Shown: positions 8,934 to 17,928, counted from the first letter of the stretch. The stretch: 64,000 nucleotides of DNA from an uncultured Faecalibacterium sp. (GCA_934548045.1 CAKTEM010000001.1:124001-188000); one strand, 5' to 3'. Numbers and translations are program-made. The notes: generated by a model not told the origin, from the sequence alone.

Positions 8934-9317
8934 TCAACCATTTGAAGACAGCAAAACGCCGCAGGCCTCGTTGTCGTTCAAACGCAGGTCGAGCCAGACG
9001 CCCTTGACCTCGACTTTGATCTTTCCATCGCCGTTGACATCCTCGCTCAGGGATTCCAGCTTGGTTTCCAGCGCGCTCAGAAATGCTTCGTCCGGTTCGG
9101 TGCGGCCGACCACCGTCACGGTATCGTCCGGTTCTACCGTCGTCGCGCGTTGCCATGCAAAATAGCCCAACGCCAGCACCGCCGCCGCGATGAGCGCGAC
9201 ATAATACCAGTGATAGTGCCACCAGTTCGCACGGGCTTCGGCAGGGGTCAGCTCACGGGACTCTTCCTGCACGAGGTCTTCGGGTTTGATATCGCGTTCG
9301 TAACGGTAGGATGCCAT
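8934..9317 (-). CDS. small membrane-anchored protein, unknown
   Basis: This 127-residue protein has a charged N-terminus (YERDIKPEDLVQEESRELTPAEARANWW), one transmembrane helix (YYVALIAAAVLALGYFAW, about residues 38-55) and an outer part with a DVNGDGKIKVEV stretch resembling a Ca-binding or dockerin-like loop. The protein ends abruptly at SSNG. The adjacent frame stays readable for another ~18 codons, so a truncated C-terminus is possible. No family is recognised with confidence. Confidence 0.55.
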   Translation of the reverse strand: MASYRYERDIKPEDLVQEESRELTPAEARANWWHYHWYYVALIAAAVLALGYFAWQRATTVEPDDTVTVVGRTEPDEAFLSALETKLESLSEDVNGDGKIKVEVKGVWLDLRLNDNEACGVLLSSNG

Positions 9318-9431
9318 GACAGTGTCCTCTTTTTTTTGGTTTTCTTTTAGGATAGCACAAATTCCCGGGCAGTGACAGGCTGTCCGGGAATTGTTCCGTT
9401 TTTTACACGCGCGTGCGCAGGCACTTCAGAC

Positions 9432-9710
9432 TTATGCCTGTAACAGCTCTTTCGACGCGGCGGACAGCTTTGCATTGATGGCGTCTGCGGCTTCCTCGGT
9501 GGGAGCGACAGCGGACAGGTAAACTTTAATTTTTGGCTCGGTGCCGGAAGGACGAACCATCAGCTTCGCACCACCGGCAAGACGGAACTCGAGGACATTC
9601 GCCTTCGGCAGGCCGGTACCCTCGGTATTGTAATCGAGGACGGATTCCACGGCGATACCTCCGATCTCAGCCGGCGGCGTCTCACGCAGTTTCTTCATGA
9701 TGGCCTGCAT
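9432..9710 (-). pseudogene. C-terminal remnant of a phosphoglucomutase/phosphomannomutase
   Basis: Only the last ~92 residues are present, with the family's phosphate-binding loop MVRPSGTEPKIKVYLS. Full enzymes have about 550-580 residues, so all catalytic domains (phosphoserine loop, metal site) are missing. The piece begins at a breakpoint near 9711, immediately beyond which the opposite strand carries the tail of an unrelated gene. Confidence 0.8.
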
Positions 9711-9711
9711 A

Positions 9712-9891
9712 GACCAGCTTCAAATCTGCGATGCCTGCACCATCGCCGACGTGCTGTGCATAGACCGCATCTATTTACAGCCCATCCTTCATCACGGAGA
9801 GCAGAAAACGCATACCGTGGAACTGACGATTCTTCCAACGGCAGACGAAGACCCGACGGAGTTCTATCTGCTGGCTCTGATCATCGCGTGA
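9712..9891 (+). pseudogene. C-terminal remnant of an unidentified gene
   Basis: A plus-strand frame with protein-like composition (TIADVLCIDRIYLQPILHHG, then THTVELTILPTADEDP, ending LLALIIA and TGA) has no start codon of its own and begins where the phosphoglucomutase remnant starts on the other strand. It looks like the end of a real protein of unknown family brought in by a deletion. Confidence 0.4.
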
Positions 9892-9916
9892 TTGGAGCAT
9901 CTGAGAGAGCATCAAA

Positions 9917-9964
9917 AAAGACCGGAACCGCCAAGCCTTTCGGCAGAGCAGTTCCGGTCTTTCT
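9917..9964 (-). terminator. terminator of the nucleoside ABC transporter genes
   Basis: A 12-bp perfect stem (aaagaccggaac / gttccggtcttt) is followed by a T tract (tttttt) on the minus strand, just after the last permease gene. Confidence 0.85.
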
Positions 9965-9999
9965 GTATTCAGGCCGCAAAGCAGCCTTTTTGTGTTTGT

Positions 10000-10917
10000 T
10001 TAACGCGAGCCCTTATCGTAGGGGATACCCTCGGCCTTGGGAGCCATGCTGTTCTTAGAAGTGAACGCAAGGATAACCATGGATGCAATGAACGGCATCA
10101 TGTTATAGATGTTGCTCGACCAGCCGAAGCTCGACAGGAAGGTGGAGTCGGCGATGTTTGCCAGACTCTTGAAGACTGCGAAGAACATTGCCGCGCCAAA
10201 GATGTTGAAGGGCTTCCACTGACCGAAGATCATAACAGCCATTGCAAGGAAGCCTGCACCGGCGACGCCGACCTCGAAGTTCCAGGTCTGGACGGGAGGC
10301 ACGATATAAGCCATGCCGCCGATTGCACCCAGCGCGCCCGAGATGACAACACCTGCATAACGCATCTTATAGACGTTGATACCGACCGAGTCCGCAGCCT
10401 GAGGATGCTCACCGCAGGCACGCAGACGCAGACCGAAACGGGTCTTGTACAGGACAACGTAGCTGATGATCAGCAGGATGAGGCCCAGCGGCACAAAGAT
10501 GCTCAGCTCCAGCTTGCCGATGCTGAACAGGAAGGGCTTGTTGGAGTAGTTCAGCTTTGCACTGCCGCTCTCGCTGAAATATTTTGCGATGACGACAGCG
10601 ACCGCTGTTGCCAGCAGGTTCAGTGCAGTGCCGCCGATGGTTTGGTCGGCTTTCAGGTTGATGGACGCGAACGCCAGCAGCAGGCTGTAAACTATACCGG
10701 CCAGTGCTGCGACCAGAATCGAAATGAGAACGACTGCAAAAGCAGGCAGACCGCTCGGAAGCATCGTCAGGGTCAGGACACCGGCAACACCACCGATGAC
10801 CATGATGCCTTCCAGTGCGATGTTGATGATACCGGAATGTTCGCTGAACATGCCGCCCAGTGCGACCAGCATCAGGACGATGCCGTACAATAGCGTATAT
10901 TTGATCAGAAGCAGCAT
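10000..10917 (-). CDS. nucleoside-type ABC transporter permease (RnsD/YufQ-like)
   Basis: This 305-residue permease has about eight to ten hydrophobic segments and the BMP-family motif GMFSEHSGIINIALEGIMVIGG near the N-terminus. The start at 10917 follows a strong ggaggg; it is 1 base from the stop of the other permease gene, implying translational coupling. Together with the next two genes it forms an importer of nucleosides or related purine compounds, as known for RnsBCD/YufOPQ. No substrate-binding lipoprotein gene lies next to it. Confidence 0.88.
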   Translation of the reverse strand: MLLLIKYTLLYGIVLMLVALGGMFSEHSGIINIALEGIMVIGGVAGVLTLTMLPSGLPAFAVVLISILVAALAGIVYSLLLAFASINLKADQTIGGTALNLLATAVAVVIAKYFSESGSAKLNYSNKPFLFSIGKLELSIFVPLGLILLIISYVVLYKTRFGLRLRACGEHPQAADSVGINVYKMRYAGVVISGALGAIGGMAYIVPPVQTWNFEVGVAGAGFLAMAVMIFGQWKPFNIFGAAMFFAVFKSLANIADSTFLSSFGWSSNIYNMMPFIASMVILAFTSKNSMAPKAEGIPYDKGSR

Positions 10918-10918
10918 T

Positions 10919-12079
10919 TTACTTGCCCTCCTTTTTTGCATTTGCCGGAGCAGGCTCTGCGTTCACGTTGGTCTTGTCAGCGTTCTTGAACAGCAGGGCG
11001 TGGATCTTGCCGCGGAACAGCATCGAGAATGCGCACAGGTAGATGATGATGCCGCTGATAAGGTCCGAAATTTCCGTCGGATAATACTTGGTGGACAGGA
11101 AGGAGCCGCCGACCGAGATATGCGAGATGAACAGTGCCGAGAAGATGGTGCCGATGGGGTTCGAGCTTGCCAGCAGAGCGACCGGGATGCCGTTGAAGCC
11201 CATTGCCGGCAGGCTGGTGGAGTTCAGCGGATTCCACTCGGAAACGCTGGACAGATAGTACAGACCAGCACCAAAGCCAGCCAGCGCACCGGCGATCGCC
11301 ATCGAGAGGACGATGTTCTTCTTCTCGTTGATACCGGCGTACTTGGCGGCGTTCTTGTTCAGACCGACTGCTTTCAGCTCATAGCCGAAGGTGGTCTTTT
11401 CTAGAACGATCCAGACGATGATCGCAACCGCGATGGCGAGGAAAATCGCAATGGTGGTGCTGTTGGTCTGGAACATCTTATTCAGACCGAAATCCGGGAT
11501 GATGGACTGTGCATAATCTGCGTTCTTGCGCAGGTTAAAGGTACGGGTGTTGCGAGCATCGTACATCGGGCCGGTACCGTTCTGGTAGATCAGTTCGTTC
11601 ACCAGATACAGACCGATCCAGTTGAACATGATAGCGGTAATGACTTCGTTGATGTTCAGGTATGCCTTAAAGAAGCCGGGAATCGCGCCCCAGATGCCGC
11701 CGAAGATGGTAGCGACCAGCAGGCAGACGAACCAGGGCAGTTTCAGCATGATGGCACAGTAGAGTGCGCCATAAGCACCCAGCGTATACTGACCGGCTGC
11801 ACCGATATTGAACAGGCCGGTCTTGAACGCAAAACCGACAGACAGACCGGTCATGATGAGCGGTGCCGCATTCGCCAGCGTTTTACCGACACCATAGGGG
11901 GCATCGTAGAAGCCGCCCTTGAGGATACGGACGAGGCCTTCGTTCCATGCGTGGCCCGGATTGATGGCCAGCAGAACGATAAAGCCAACGACCAGACCGA
12001 TGAGAATACACAGCAGAGCTGCCAGAACGCTTGTGACCGAGCTCTGGACACCGCTGTGCGCGAGTTTTTTCTTGTTCAT
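10919..12079 (-). CDS. nucleoside-type ABC transporter permease (RnsC/YufP-like)
   Basis: This 386-residue integral membrane protein has about nine hydrophobic helices and the family stretch GLSVGFAFKTGLFNIGAAGQ. It carries an Ala/Pro/Lys-rich cytoplasmic tail. It lies 6 bases after the ATPase gene and 1 base before the second permease. The two permeases form the membrane channel of a BMP-type importer. Confidence 0.9.
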   Translation of the reverse strand: MNKKKLAHSGVQSSVTSVLAALLCILIGLVVGFIVLLAINPGHAWNEGLVRILKGGFYDAPYGVGKTLANAAPLIMTGLSVGFAFKTGLFNIGAAGQYTLGAYGALYCAIMLKLPWFVCLLVATIFGGIWGAIPGFFKAYLNINEVITAIMFNWIGLYLVNELIYQNGTGPMYDARNTRTFNLRKNADYAQSIIPDFGLNKMFQTNSTTIAIFLAIAVAIIVWIVLEKTTFGYELKAVGLNKNAAKYAGINEKKNIVLSMAIAGALAGFGAGLYYLSSVSEWNPLNSTSLPAMGFNGIPVALLASSNPIGTIFSALFISHISVGGSFLSTKYYPTEISDLISGIIIYLCAFSMLFRGKIHALLFKNADKTNVNAEPAPANAKKEGK

Positions 12080-12085
12080 TCCTGT

Positions 12086-13621
12086 TTACTCCCCTTTCCC
12101 CTGTTTGCACGCGCCGGCCATATACAGACCCAGCTCCTGCACAGTGGTGGTCTTGGGGTCAAATTCGCCTACGATCTCGCCCTCGTACATAACAAGGATG
12201 CGGTCGGACAGGTTCATGACCTCATCCAGTTCGAGACTTACCAGCAGAACGGCCTTGCCCTTGTCGCGCTCCGCCACGATCTGCCGATGGATATACTCGA
12301 TCGCGCCGACGTCCAGACCACGGGTCGGCTGAACAGCCACCAGAAGCTTGGGGTCGCGGTCGATCTCACGGGCGATGATAGCCTTCTGCTGGTTGCCGCC
12401 GGACATGCTGCGGACGATGGTCGAGCTGCCCTGACCGCTGCGGACGTCGTACTGCGCGATCAGCTTGTCCGAATACTCCCGGACAGCGTCCTTCTTGATG
12501 AAGCCGCCCTTCTGGAACTCGGGCTGCCAGTACCGCTGAAGAACGATGTTGTTCTCGAGGGTATAATCCAGCACCAGACCGTGTTTGTGGCGGTCTTCGG
12601 GGATGTGGCTCATGCCGTCCTTGGAACGCTGACGGATGGACTCGTGGGTGATGTCTTTGCCGCCCAGCATAATTTTGCCGCTGTTGATCTTTTCCAGACC
12701 GGTCAGGCCATAGACGAACTCAGTCTGACCGTTGCCCTCGATACCTGCCAGACAGACGATCTCACCGGCACGCACATTAAAGGATACGTTCTTGACTGAA
12801 TCCTTCTTGTGCAGGCTGTTGTGCATGGTAACGCCCTCGACATCCAGCACAACTTCACCGGGCTTGCTCGGCTTCTTCTCGACCTGCAGCTGGACATCAC
12901 GGCCGACCATCATACGGGAAAGCTCTTCCTTATTGGTATCGGCGATGTCCACAGTACCCATGTACTTGCCCTTGCGCAGGACGGTGCAGCGGTCTGCGAC
13001 AGCCATGATCTCGTTCAGCTTGTGGGTGATGAAGAGGATGGATTTGCCCTCTTTCTTGAAGCCGCGCATGATCTCCATCAGTTCGTCGATCTCCTGCGGC
13101 GTCAGAACTGCCGTCGGCTCATCGAAGATCAGGATCTCGTTGTCGCGGTAAAGCATCTTCAAAATCTCGACACGCTGCTGCATACCGACCGAGATATCGC
13201 TGATGAGCGCATCCGGGTCAACACGCAGACCGTACTTCTCGCTCAGAGCGACGACCTTCTTGCGTGCCTCCGCCTTCTGCAGGAAGCCCATCTTGTTCGG
13301 CTCCACGCCCAGAATGATGTTGTCGAGAACGCTGAAGCACTCCACCAGCTTGAAGTGCTGATGCACCATGCCGATGCCGAGCGCATTCGCATCGTTCGGG
13401 TTGTTGATTGCAACCTCTTTGCCATTCTTGAGGATCTTACCAGCTTCCGGCTGATACAGGCCGAATAGCACGCTCATCAGCGTACTCTTACCAGCACCAT
13501 TTTCGCCCAACAGAGCGTGCACCTCGCCTTTACGCAGTTGCAGGGTGATATCATCGTTCGCTTTGATTCCAGGGAATTCCTTGGTAATGTGGAGCATCTC
13601 GATCACAAAATCCTCTGCCAA
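12086..13621 (-). CDS. nucleoside-type ABC transporter ATPase with two ABC domains
   Basis: About 511 residues. The first ABC domain has Walker A GENGAGKST, signature SVGMQQRVEILK and Walker B ILIFDEPTAVL. The second has a degenerate Walker A GIEGNGQTEF, signature SGGNQQKAIIARE and LLVAVQPTRGLD, the usual arrangement for BMP/ribose-type importers. The start is uncertain: a TTG at 13621 sits 10 bases after aggag and is chosen; GTG 13606 and ATG 13597 are alternatives. It is the first gene of the transporter operon. Confidence 0.9.
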   Translation of the reverse strand: MAEDFVIEMLHITKEFPGIKANDDITLQLRKGEVHALLGENGAGKSTLMSVLFGLYQPEAGKILKNGKEVAINNPNDANALGIGMVHQHFKLVECFSVLDNIILGVEPNKMGFLQKAEARKKVVALSEKYGLRVDPDALISDISVGMQQRVEILKMLYRDNEILIFDEPTAVLTPQEIDELMEIMRGFKKEGKSILFITHKLNEIMAVADRCTVLRKGKYMGTVDIADTNKEELSRMMVGRDVQLQVEKKPSKPGEVVLDVEGVTMHNSLHKKDSVKNVSFNVRAGEIVCLAGIEGNGQTEFVYGLTGLEKINSGKIMLGGKDITHESIRQRSKDGMSHIPEDRHKHGLVLDYTLENNIVLQRYWQPEFQKGGFIKKDAVREYSDKLIAQYDVRSGQGSSTIVRSMSGGNQQKAIIAREIDRDPKLLVAVQPTRGLDVGAIEYIHRQIVAERDKGKAVLLVSLELDEVMNLSDRILVMYEGEIVGEFDPKTTTVQELGLYMAGACKQGKGE

Positions 13622-13673
13622 TCTGCTCACTCTCCTTTCGTGTCCTGTCGACACCTGTTCTATTCTATCTTTC

Positions 13674-13679
13674 ATTATA
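13674..13679 (-). promoter_or_regulatory. -10 box of the nucleoside transporter operon
   Basis: A perfect TATAAT on the minus strand lies about 50 bases before the ATPase start. The -35 is poor, suggesting regulation. The surrounding 13622-13868 gap is AT-rich and holds no gene. Confidence 0.45.
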
Positions 13680-13824
13680 CAGTATTTTTGACATTTTGCA
13701 CACTCGTTTTTTCCTTTTTGGTAGATTGTTGAAGTATAAGTATTACTTTTGTGCAATTTATACAAAATTTGTTTCTTTCACCATTTGACCTAGTTTTTTC
13801 GAGTCTTTCTGCCTTTTTATGCGC

Positions 13825-13859
13825 AAAAAGCTTCCCTGACTACAATCAGAGAAGCTTTT
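13825..13859 (-). terminator. terminator after the VOC/RraA pair
   Basis: The stem aaaaagcttc / gaagctttt is followed by a T run on the minus strand, immediately beyond the VOC gene stop. Confidence 0.75.
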
Positions 13860-13868
13860 CATCCAGAT

Positions 13869-14228
13869 TTAACCCAATTTCTGTTCTTTCAGCTCGAACT
13901 TGATGCCATTCGGGAGCATGAACCAATGATGGCCTTTTCCGGGAACTGGCACTGCGCCATAGGGTCTTGCTTTTTCCAGAACGGCGTCCACGCTGGCGAC
14001 CTGAAATGCGAGGTGGTGATAGCGGCCGTTCTCCTGACTGGGGTCATCCACCTTGAGCAGCTGGATGCCGCCATCCAGCCAGACCGAGGACGGGTCATTC
14101 TCCGGGCCTTTCGCGCGGTAAATTTTCATGCCCAGAACCTTTTCAAAAAAGTCCGCAGCGGCGGCGATATCCGTCACATCAATGGAAATATGGTCGATGG
14201 GGCAGAAGGTTTCGGTACATTCACGCAT
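13869..14228 (-). CDS. VOC (glyoxalase) superfamily protein
   Basis: This 119-residue single-module vicinal-oxygen-chelate protein begins with CPIDHISIDVTDIAAAADFFEKVLG and has HHLAFQVASVDAVLEKA in the second half. The metal-ligand pattern (His in IDHIS, His in YHHLAF, Glu in the last strand KFELKE) is intact. Such proteins act as isomerases, lyases or epimerases; the substrate cannot be read here. It lies 15 bases after the RraA-family gene, so the two may act on the same hydroxyacid. Confidence 0.85.
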   Translation of the reverse strand: MRECTETFCPIDHISIDVTDIAAAADFFEKVLGMKIYRAKGPENDPSSVWLDGGIQLLKVDDPSQENGRYHHLAFQVASVDAVLEKARPYGAVPVPGKGHHWFMLPNGIKFELKEQKLG

Positions 14229-14243
14229 AGAGATTCTCCTTTA

Positions 14244-14879
14244 TCACTTCTTATCTTTATCCGGCCAGATGATACGGGGGATCACCTCGCCGGTCTGTTT
14301 CATCTTATCGATGGTATACTTCTGGGCGGCAACTTTCCGCCGGGTCTTTTCGAGAACGAAGGGGATCTCCTCCGGGCGAAGCACCAGCACGCCATTGCAG
14401 TCGCCCACGATGATATCGCCCGGGTTGACAGTCACACCGCCGCAGACGACCGGAACATTCATCTGCCCCTGATTCTTCTTTTTGGCGGTGCCGGGTGTCA
14501 CGCCGCGCGCATAGACCGGGAATCCTGTCTCCCGGCAGCCTTCCAGATCCCGGAACAGGCCATCAATGACGACACCCTCCGCCTGCTTCATCTGGGCGCA
14601 GAGGCTCCGGTGGTCGCCCCAGTAGCTGCTCTTGAGCCAGCCCTTGCCTGCAATGACTAACACCTGACCCGGTTCCAGTGCTTCGATGGCGGTCGGGATG
14701 AATCCGCCGTCATCTTCCGGCACATCCACAGTCAAGGCCGGGCCGACGATTTTCTTCTCCGAGACAAAGGGTTTTATCTGATAATCCATCGTCTGAAATT
14801 CCGCGCAGCCATCGCACAGCTCAGGCGTCGAGAACTCTCGCAGCTGCTCGATGAGCGACGCCAGCATTTTCTGTTCCAT
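14244..14879 (-). CDS. RraA-family protein, possible 4-hydroxy-4-methyl-2-oxoglutarate/oxaloacetate aldolase-decarboxylase
   Basis: This 211-residue protein has the RraA fold motifs TAIEALEPGQVLVIAG, YWGDHRSLCAQMKQAEGVVIDGLFRD and NPGDIIVGDCNGVLVL. The Arg and Asp of the G-x20-R-D active-site pattern are present, favouring an enzyme over an RNase E regulator. Characterised relatives are class II HMG/CHA aldolases that also decarboxylate oxaloacetate. It is divergent from a 2-hydroxycarboxylate transporter gene, which fits a role in C4/C6 acid breakdown; that is inference. Confidence 0.8.
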   Translation of the reverse strand: MEQKMLASLIEQLREFSTPELCDGCAEFQTMDYQIKPFVSEKKIVGPALTVDVPEDDGGFIPTAIEALEPGQVLVIAGKGWLKSSYWGDHRSLCAQMKQAEGVVIDGLFRDLEGCRETGFPVYARGVTPGTAKKKNQGQMNVPVVCGGVTVNPGDIIVGDCNGVLVLRPEEIPFVLEKTRRKVAAQKYTIDKMKQTGEVIPRIIWPDKDKK

Positions 14880-15299
14880 CTTGTTTCACCTCATATATAA
14901 CGTGTCTGCCGCTGTGATTTCCCGGCAGTTTTGCTTCTGTTATCAGTATAAAGAAGCGTCCGGCGCAAATCAAGACGGCTGTTATGCGTTCCCTGCAAGA
15001 TGATTATGCGTTTTTTGTTATCCAGACACCACATCATGGAATGGAACCGCCTTCTTTTCGGGAATGGTTTCCAAAAGCAGGTGCCGATTTTTCGGCAGAT
15101 GTTACAAGCGGTGGGATACTTCACGGTCTTTTATGCAAAAGCGGCATGGTAGTTATACCCGAACCAGCATTTCAAAAACCGATGAAAGGGTGCTAGAATA
15201 AATCCAACAAAGCCGGGCTTCGAGTCGTCAAAAAAATATCAAGTCAACACTGTCCGCACTGCGCAAAGCGGACAGTCCAATGCCAAGGAGGAAATTTTC
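14880..15299. other. divergent intergenic region between the RraA-like and transporter genes
   Basis: No supportable gene is seen. It must hold the divergent promoters of the VOC/RraA pair and the transporter. A 9-bp perfect hairpin (actgtccgc / gcggacagt, 15249-15276) precedes the transporter ribosome binding site (aaggagg, 15284-15290) and may be a leader structure. A short plus-strand frame at 14984-15196 has no family resemblance. Confidence 0.5.
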
Positions 15300-16613
15300 A
15301 TGGCAAATGAGAGTGAAACAAAAAAGACACTAAAGTTGGGCGGCCTTCCGTGGTGGCAGGCTCTGTGTGTCGTTCTTATCAGCGTGGCGTGTATGGCACT
15401 GGGCGTCCAGTCCAGCAGCATCGCTGGTACCCTCTGTTCCGCGTTCGGTCTGGGCGTTGTCCTGTATGAGTTTGGCGAGCGTCTCCCCATCTGGAACAAC
15501 TACATCGGCGGCGGTCTGCTGATGGCGTTCTTCGGCACCGCGCTGCTCAAATTCTTCAACATCATCCCCGAAAAAACGCTGGACAACATCAACCGTGTCA
15601 TCTCGGGCGATGACGTCAACCTGCTGGAAGTCTATATCATCTTCCTGATCGCTGGTTCGGTTCTGGCACTGGACAAGGACATCCTGCTCAAGAGCTTTGT
15701 GGGTTACATCCCCTCGATTCTGGGCGGTCTGGCAATGGCCGCTCTGCTGGGCGTTCTGGTTGGTCTGGCCGTCGGCGTTGACCCCCAGACCACCATTATG
15801 AAGTACGTCCTGCCCATCATGGGCGGCGGCAACGGCGCAGGTGCCGTTCCTCTGAGCAACATCTACGAGACCGTCACCGGCGACCCGGCGGCAAACTTCT
15901 ACGGATTCGCCATCATCATCCTGACCATCGGCAACATCTTCGCCATCATCGGTTCTGCGCTGCTGAATACGCTGGGCGAAAAGTTCCCTGCTCTGACCGG
16001 CGATAAGAAGACCATCGTCCGCGGCGGCGAACACCTCGCCCGTGAGGACAAGAAAGTGACCTGCACCATGCAGGATGAGCTGGGCGCACTGGTTCTCACG
16101 CTGGGCTGCTACGGCGTCGGCCGTCTGATGAGCAAAGTCATCCTTCCCAAGATCGCAGGCGCATCCATCCACGCTTACGCTTATATGATCATCTTCGTCG
16201 TCATTCTGGCTGCGACCGGCATCGTTCCGGAGGGTGTCCGCGCCGGTGCAAAGCGGCTGCAGAGCTTCATGAGTACTGCTCTCGGCATGGTCATCATGGT
16301 CGGCATGGGCGCAGACTTCGACATCGCTGAACTGTTCAGCGTCATGACTCCGGGCAACGTCGCAATGGCACTCGCCATCGTCGTGGGCGCGGTCATCGGC
16401 TCCGGTGTCGTGGGCTATCTGGTCGGCTTCTACCCCGTCGATACCGCTCTGACCGCCGGCCTGTGCATGGCAAACCGTGGCGGTTCTGGCGATCTGGCCT
16501 GCCTCGGTGCAGCCAAGCGCATGGACCTGATGGCTTACGCACAGCTGTCCTCTCGTCTGGGCGGCGCGATCGTTCTGATCATCGCTTCCTTCGTCTTCTC
16601 GTTCTGGATGTAA
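15300..16613 (+). CDS. 2-hydroxycarboxylate transporter (CitS/MleP-type, Na+ or H+ symporter)
   Basis: This 437-residue protein has about eleven hydrophobic helices and both GGxG re-entrant loop motifs of the 2HCT family: PIMGGGNGAGAVPLSNIY and CMANRGGSGDLACLGAAKR, the latter near the C-terminus with an Arg in SSRLGGAIV. The family moves citrate, malate or lactate across the membrane. A strong aaggagg lies 10 bases before the ATG. It is the uptake step for the hydroxy-/tricarboxylate genes downstream and is followed by its own terminator and a LysR gene. Confidence 0.93.
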   Translation: MANESETKKTLKLGGLPWWQALCVVLISVACMALGVQSSSIAGTLCSAFGLGVVLYEFGERLPIWNNYIGGGLLMAFFGTALLKFFNIIPEKTLDNINRVISGDDVNLLEVYIIFLIAGSVLALDKDILLKSFVGYIPSILGGLAMAALLGVLVGLAVGVDPQTTIMKYVLPIMGGGNGAGAVPLSNIYETVTGDPAANFYGFAIIILTIGNIFAIIGSALLNTLGEKFPALTGDKKTIVRGGEHLAREDKKVTCTMQDELGALVLTLGCYGVGRLMSKVILPKIAGASIHAYAYMIIFVVILAATGIVPEGVRAGAKRLQSFMSTALGMVIMVGMGADFDIAELFSVMTPGNVAMALAIVVGAVIGSGVVGYLVGFYPVDTALTAGLCMANRGGSGDLACLGAAKRMDLMAYAQLSSRLGGAIVLIIASFVFSFWM

Positions 16614-16643
16614 AAATCACCAGAAACCTTCTGCTTCCATAAG

Positions 16644-16684
16644 AAAAACCGGGCTTCATTTTCGGATGAGGCCCGGTTTTTCTG
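16644..16684 (+). terminator. terminator of the 2HCT transporter gene
   Basis: A 10-bp stem (aaaaccgggc / gcccggtttt) with an imperfect inner extension, followed by a short T run. Confidence 0.85.
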
Positions 16685-16761
16685 CGTTGTCCGGCTTGCA
16701 GAATCTGACCGGATTCGATATAATATTATCAAACAAAAATGGGAATGGAGTGGCATCACGT

Positions 16762-17682
16762 ATGGATCTGGATCAGATGCGGTATTTTGTCACCGTGGCA
16801 GATTGCCACAGCATCACCAAGGCAGCCCAGCAGCTGTATATCTCGCAGCCATCGCTCAGCCGAAGCATCGCCGCTGTGGAGGAAGAGGCCGGCACCCTTC
16901 TGCTCGACCGCACCACGCGCCCTCTGAGCCTGACCTTTGCCGGGCAGCGGTACTATGAGACAGCGAGAAAAATTCTGGAATTGAGTACCGACTTGAACCG
17001 TCAGCTGCGCGACATCAACGACTGTGCCAGCGGCCAGATCACCATCGGCTGTTCCAGCCAGCGCGCGGCCTACACCCTGCCGGCTGTGCTGCCAAAATTC
17101 AAGGCACGTTATCCCGGTGTCGAGATTCGCACCTGCGAGCAGGACTCGGCCTATCTGGAAGACGCCCTGCTGAAAGGCAAAGTCGATCTGGTCGTCTTTC
17201 CCGACCAGACGACGCTGGAATCCAACGACCTCATCGACACGATCGTTCTGGGGCCGGAAGAGTTCCTGCTGGTCTGTGGTGACGGCGTGCTGAGCCGGGA
17301 ACAATGTCTGGATGGATTCAGCAAGACTGTGGATTTTGCCCGTCTGAAAGACATGCCTTTTGTAACGCTGACATCTGGCCACGGCAGTCGCCGGATGTGC
17401 AACCGCATCTTCAGGCAATTCGGTTTTGAGCCGAAGATCGTCTTCGAGTGCGACAGCAACGCGCTCGTCCTCCGCATTGCCGCCGCCAAAGTCGGCCTTG
17501 CCATGATGCCAGATAAGGTCGTCAAGATGCACACCGGATGTGTGGCGGTGAATACCTATTCCATCTCGAACCCACCAATGACGTGGAACGTCCTTGCCGC
17601 TTTCCGCAAAGGTCATTACCGTACCAAGGCCGAGCAGTATCTGCTCTCGCTCCTGCTGGAATTTTATCAGAAAAAGTCGTAA
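16762..17682 (+). CDS. LysR-type regulator (CitR/CcpC-like role possible)
   Basis: This 306-residue protein starts with the LysR winged helix (MDLDQMRYFVTVADCHSITKAAQQL, ISQPSLSRSIAAVEEEAG) and has a substrate-binding-fold effector half. The ATG at 16762 begins exactly at the domain start; ggag lies 11 bases upstream. It sits between the 2HCT transporter and the isocitrate dehydrogenase/aconitase genes, so control of citrate or malate genes is likely by position. Confidence 0.9.
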   Translation: MDLDQMRYFVTVADCHSITKAAQQLYISQPSLSRSIAAVEEEAGTLLLDRTTRPLSLTFAGQRYYETARKILELSTDLNRQLRDINDCASGQITIGCSSQRAAYTLPAVLPKFKARYPGVEIRTCEQDSAYLEDALLKGKVDLVVFPDQTTLESNDLIDTIVLGPEEFLLVCGDGVLSREQCLDGFSKTVDFARLKDMPFVTLTSGHGSRRMCNRIFRQFGFEPKIVFECDSNALVLRIAAAKVGLAMMPDKVVKMHTGCVAVNTYSISNPPMTWNVLAAFRKGHYRTKAEQYLLSLLLEFYQKKS

Positions 17683-17695
17683 TATCCCACGTTTT

Positions 17696-17722
17696 GCTGC
17701 CGCTTTTCGCGGCAGCTTTTTT
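17696..17722 (+). terminator. terminator of the LysR gene
   Basis: A compact 8-bp stem (gctgccgc / gcggcagc) with a short tttcloop-type turn is followed by TTTTTTG. Confidence 0.9.
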
Positions 17723-17861
17723 GTTTACAACTTTGTTATTCAATAAACGAATGACGACTATGCCGCATCCTGCATGACAGCAAGAAACACCTCCGAAATT
17801 TGTTCAACCTGCCCGAATCACACCCCTCAAATCACTGGTTTTGGCGGTTTCGACACGAAGT

Positions 17862-17928
17862 ATTCAATATTTGAATGGATACCCCAAAGAAAACCATATT
17901 TTACATTGATGCTTCCGACTGTTACAAT
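17862..17928 (+). promoter_or_regulatory. promoter and palindrome upstream of isocitrate dehydrogenase
   Basis: A perfect dyad ATTCAATATTTGAAT (17862-17876) fits the LysR T-N11-A form. It is followed by -35 TTTACA (17900-17905), a 17-bp spacer and -10 TACAAT (17923-17928), 69 bases before the ATG. Dyad placement at about -60 is typical for a LysR recognition site; the adjacent LysR gene is the obvious candidate. The rest of 17683-17997 holds no gene. Confidence 0.65.

Noticed and set aside
14984..15196. 70-codon plus-strand frame in the divergent promoter region
   Set aside because: No RBS, no family resemblance and lies where promoters must be.
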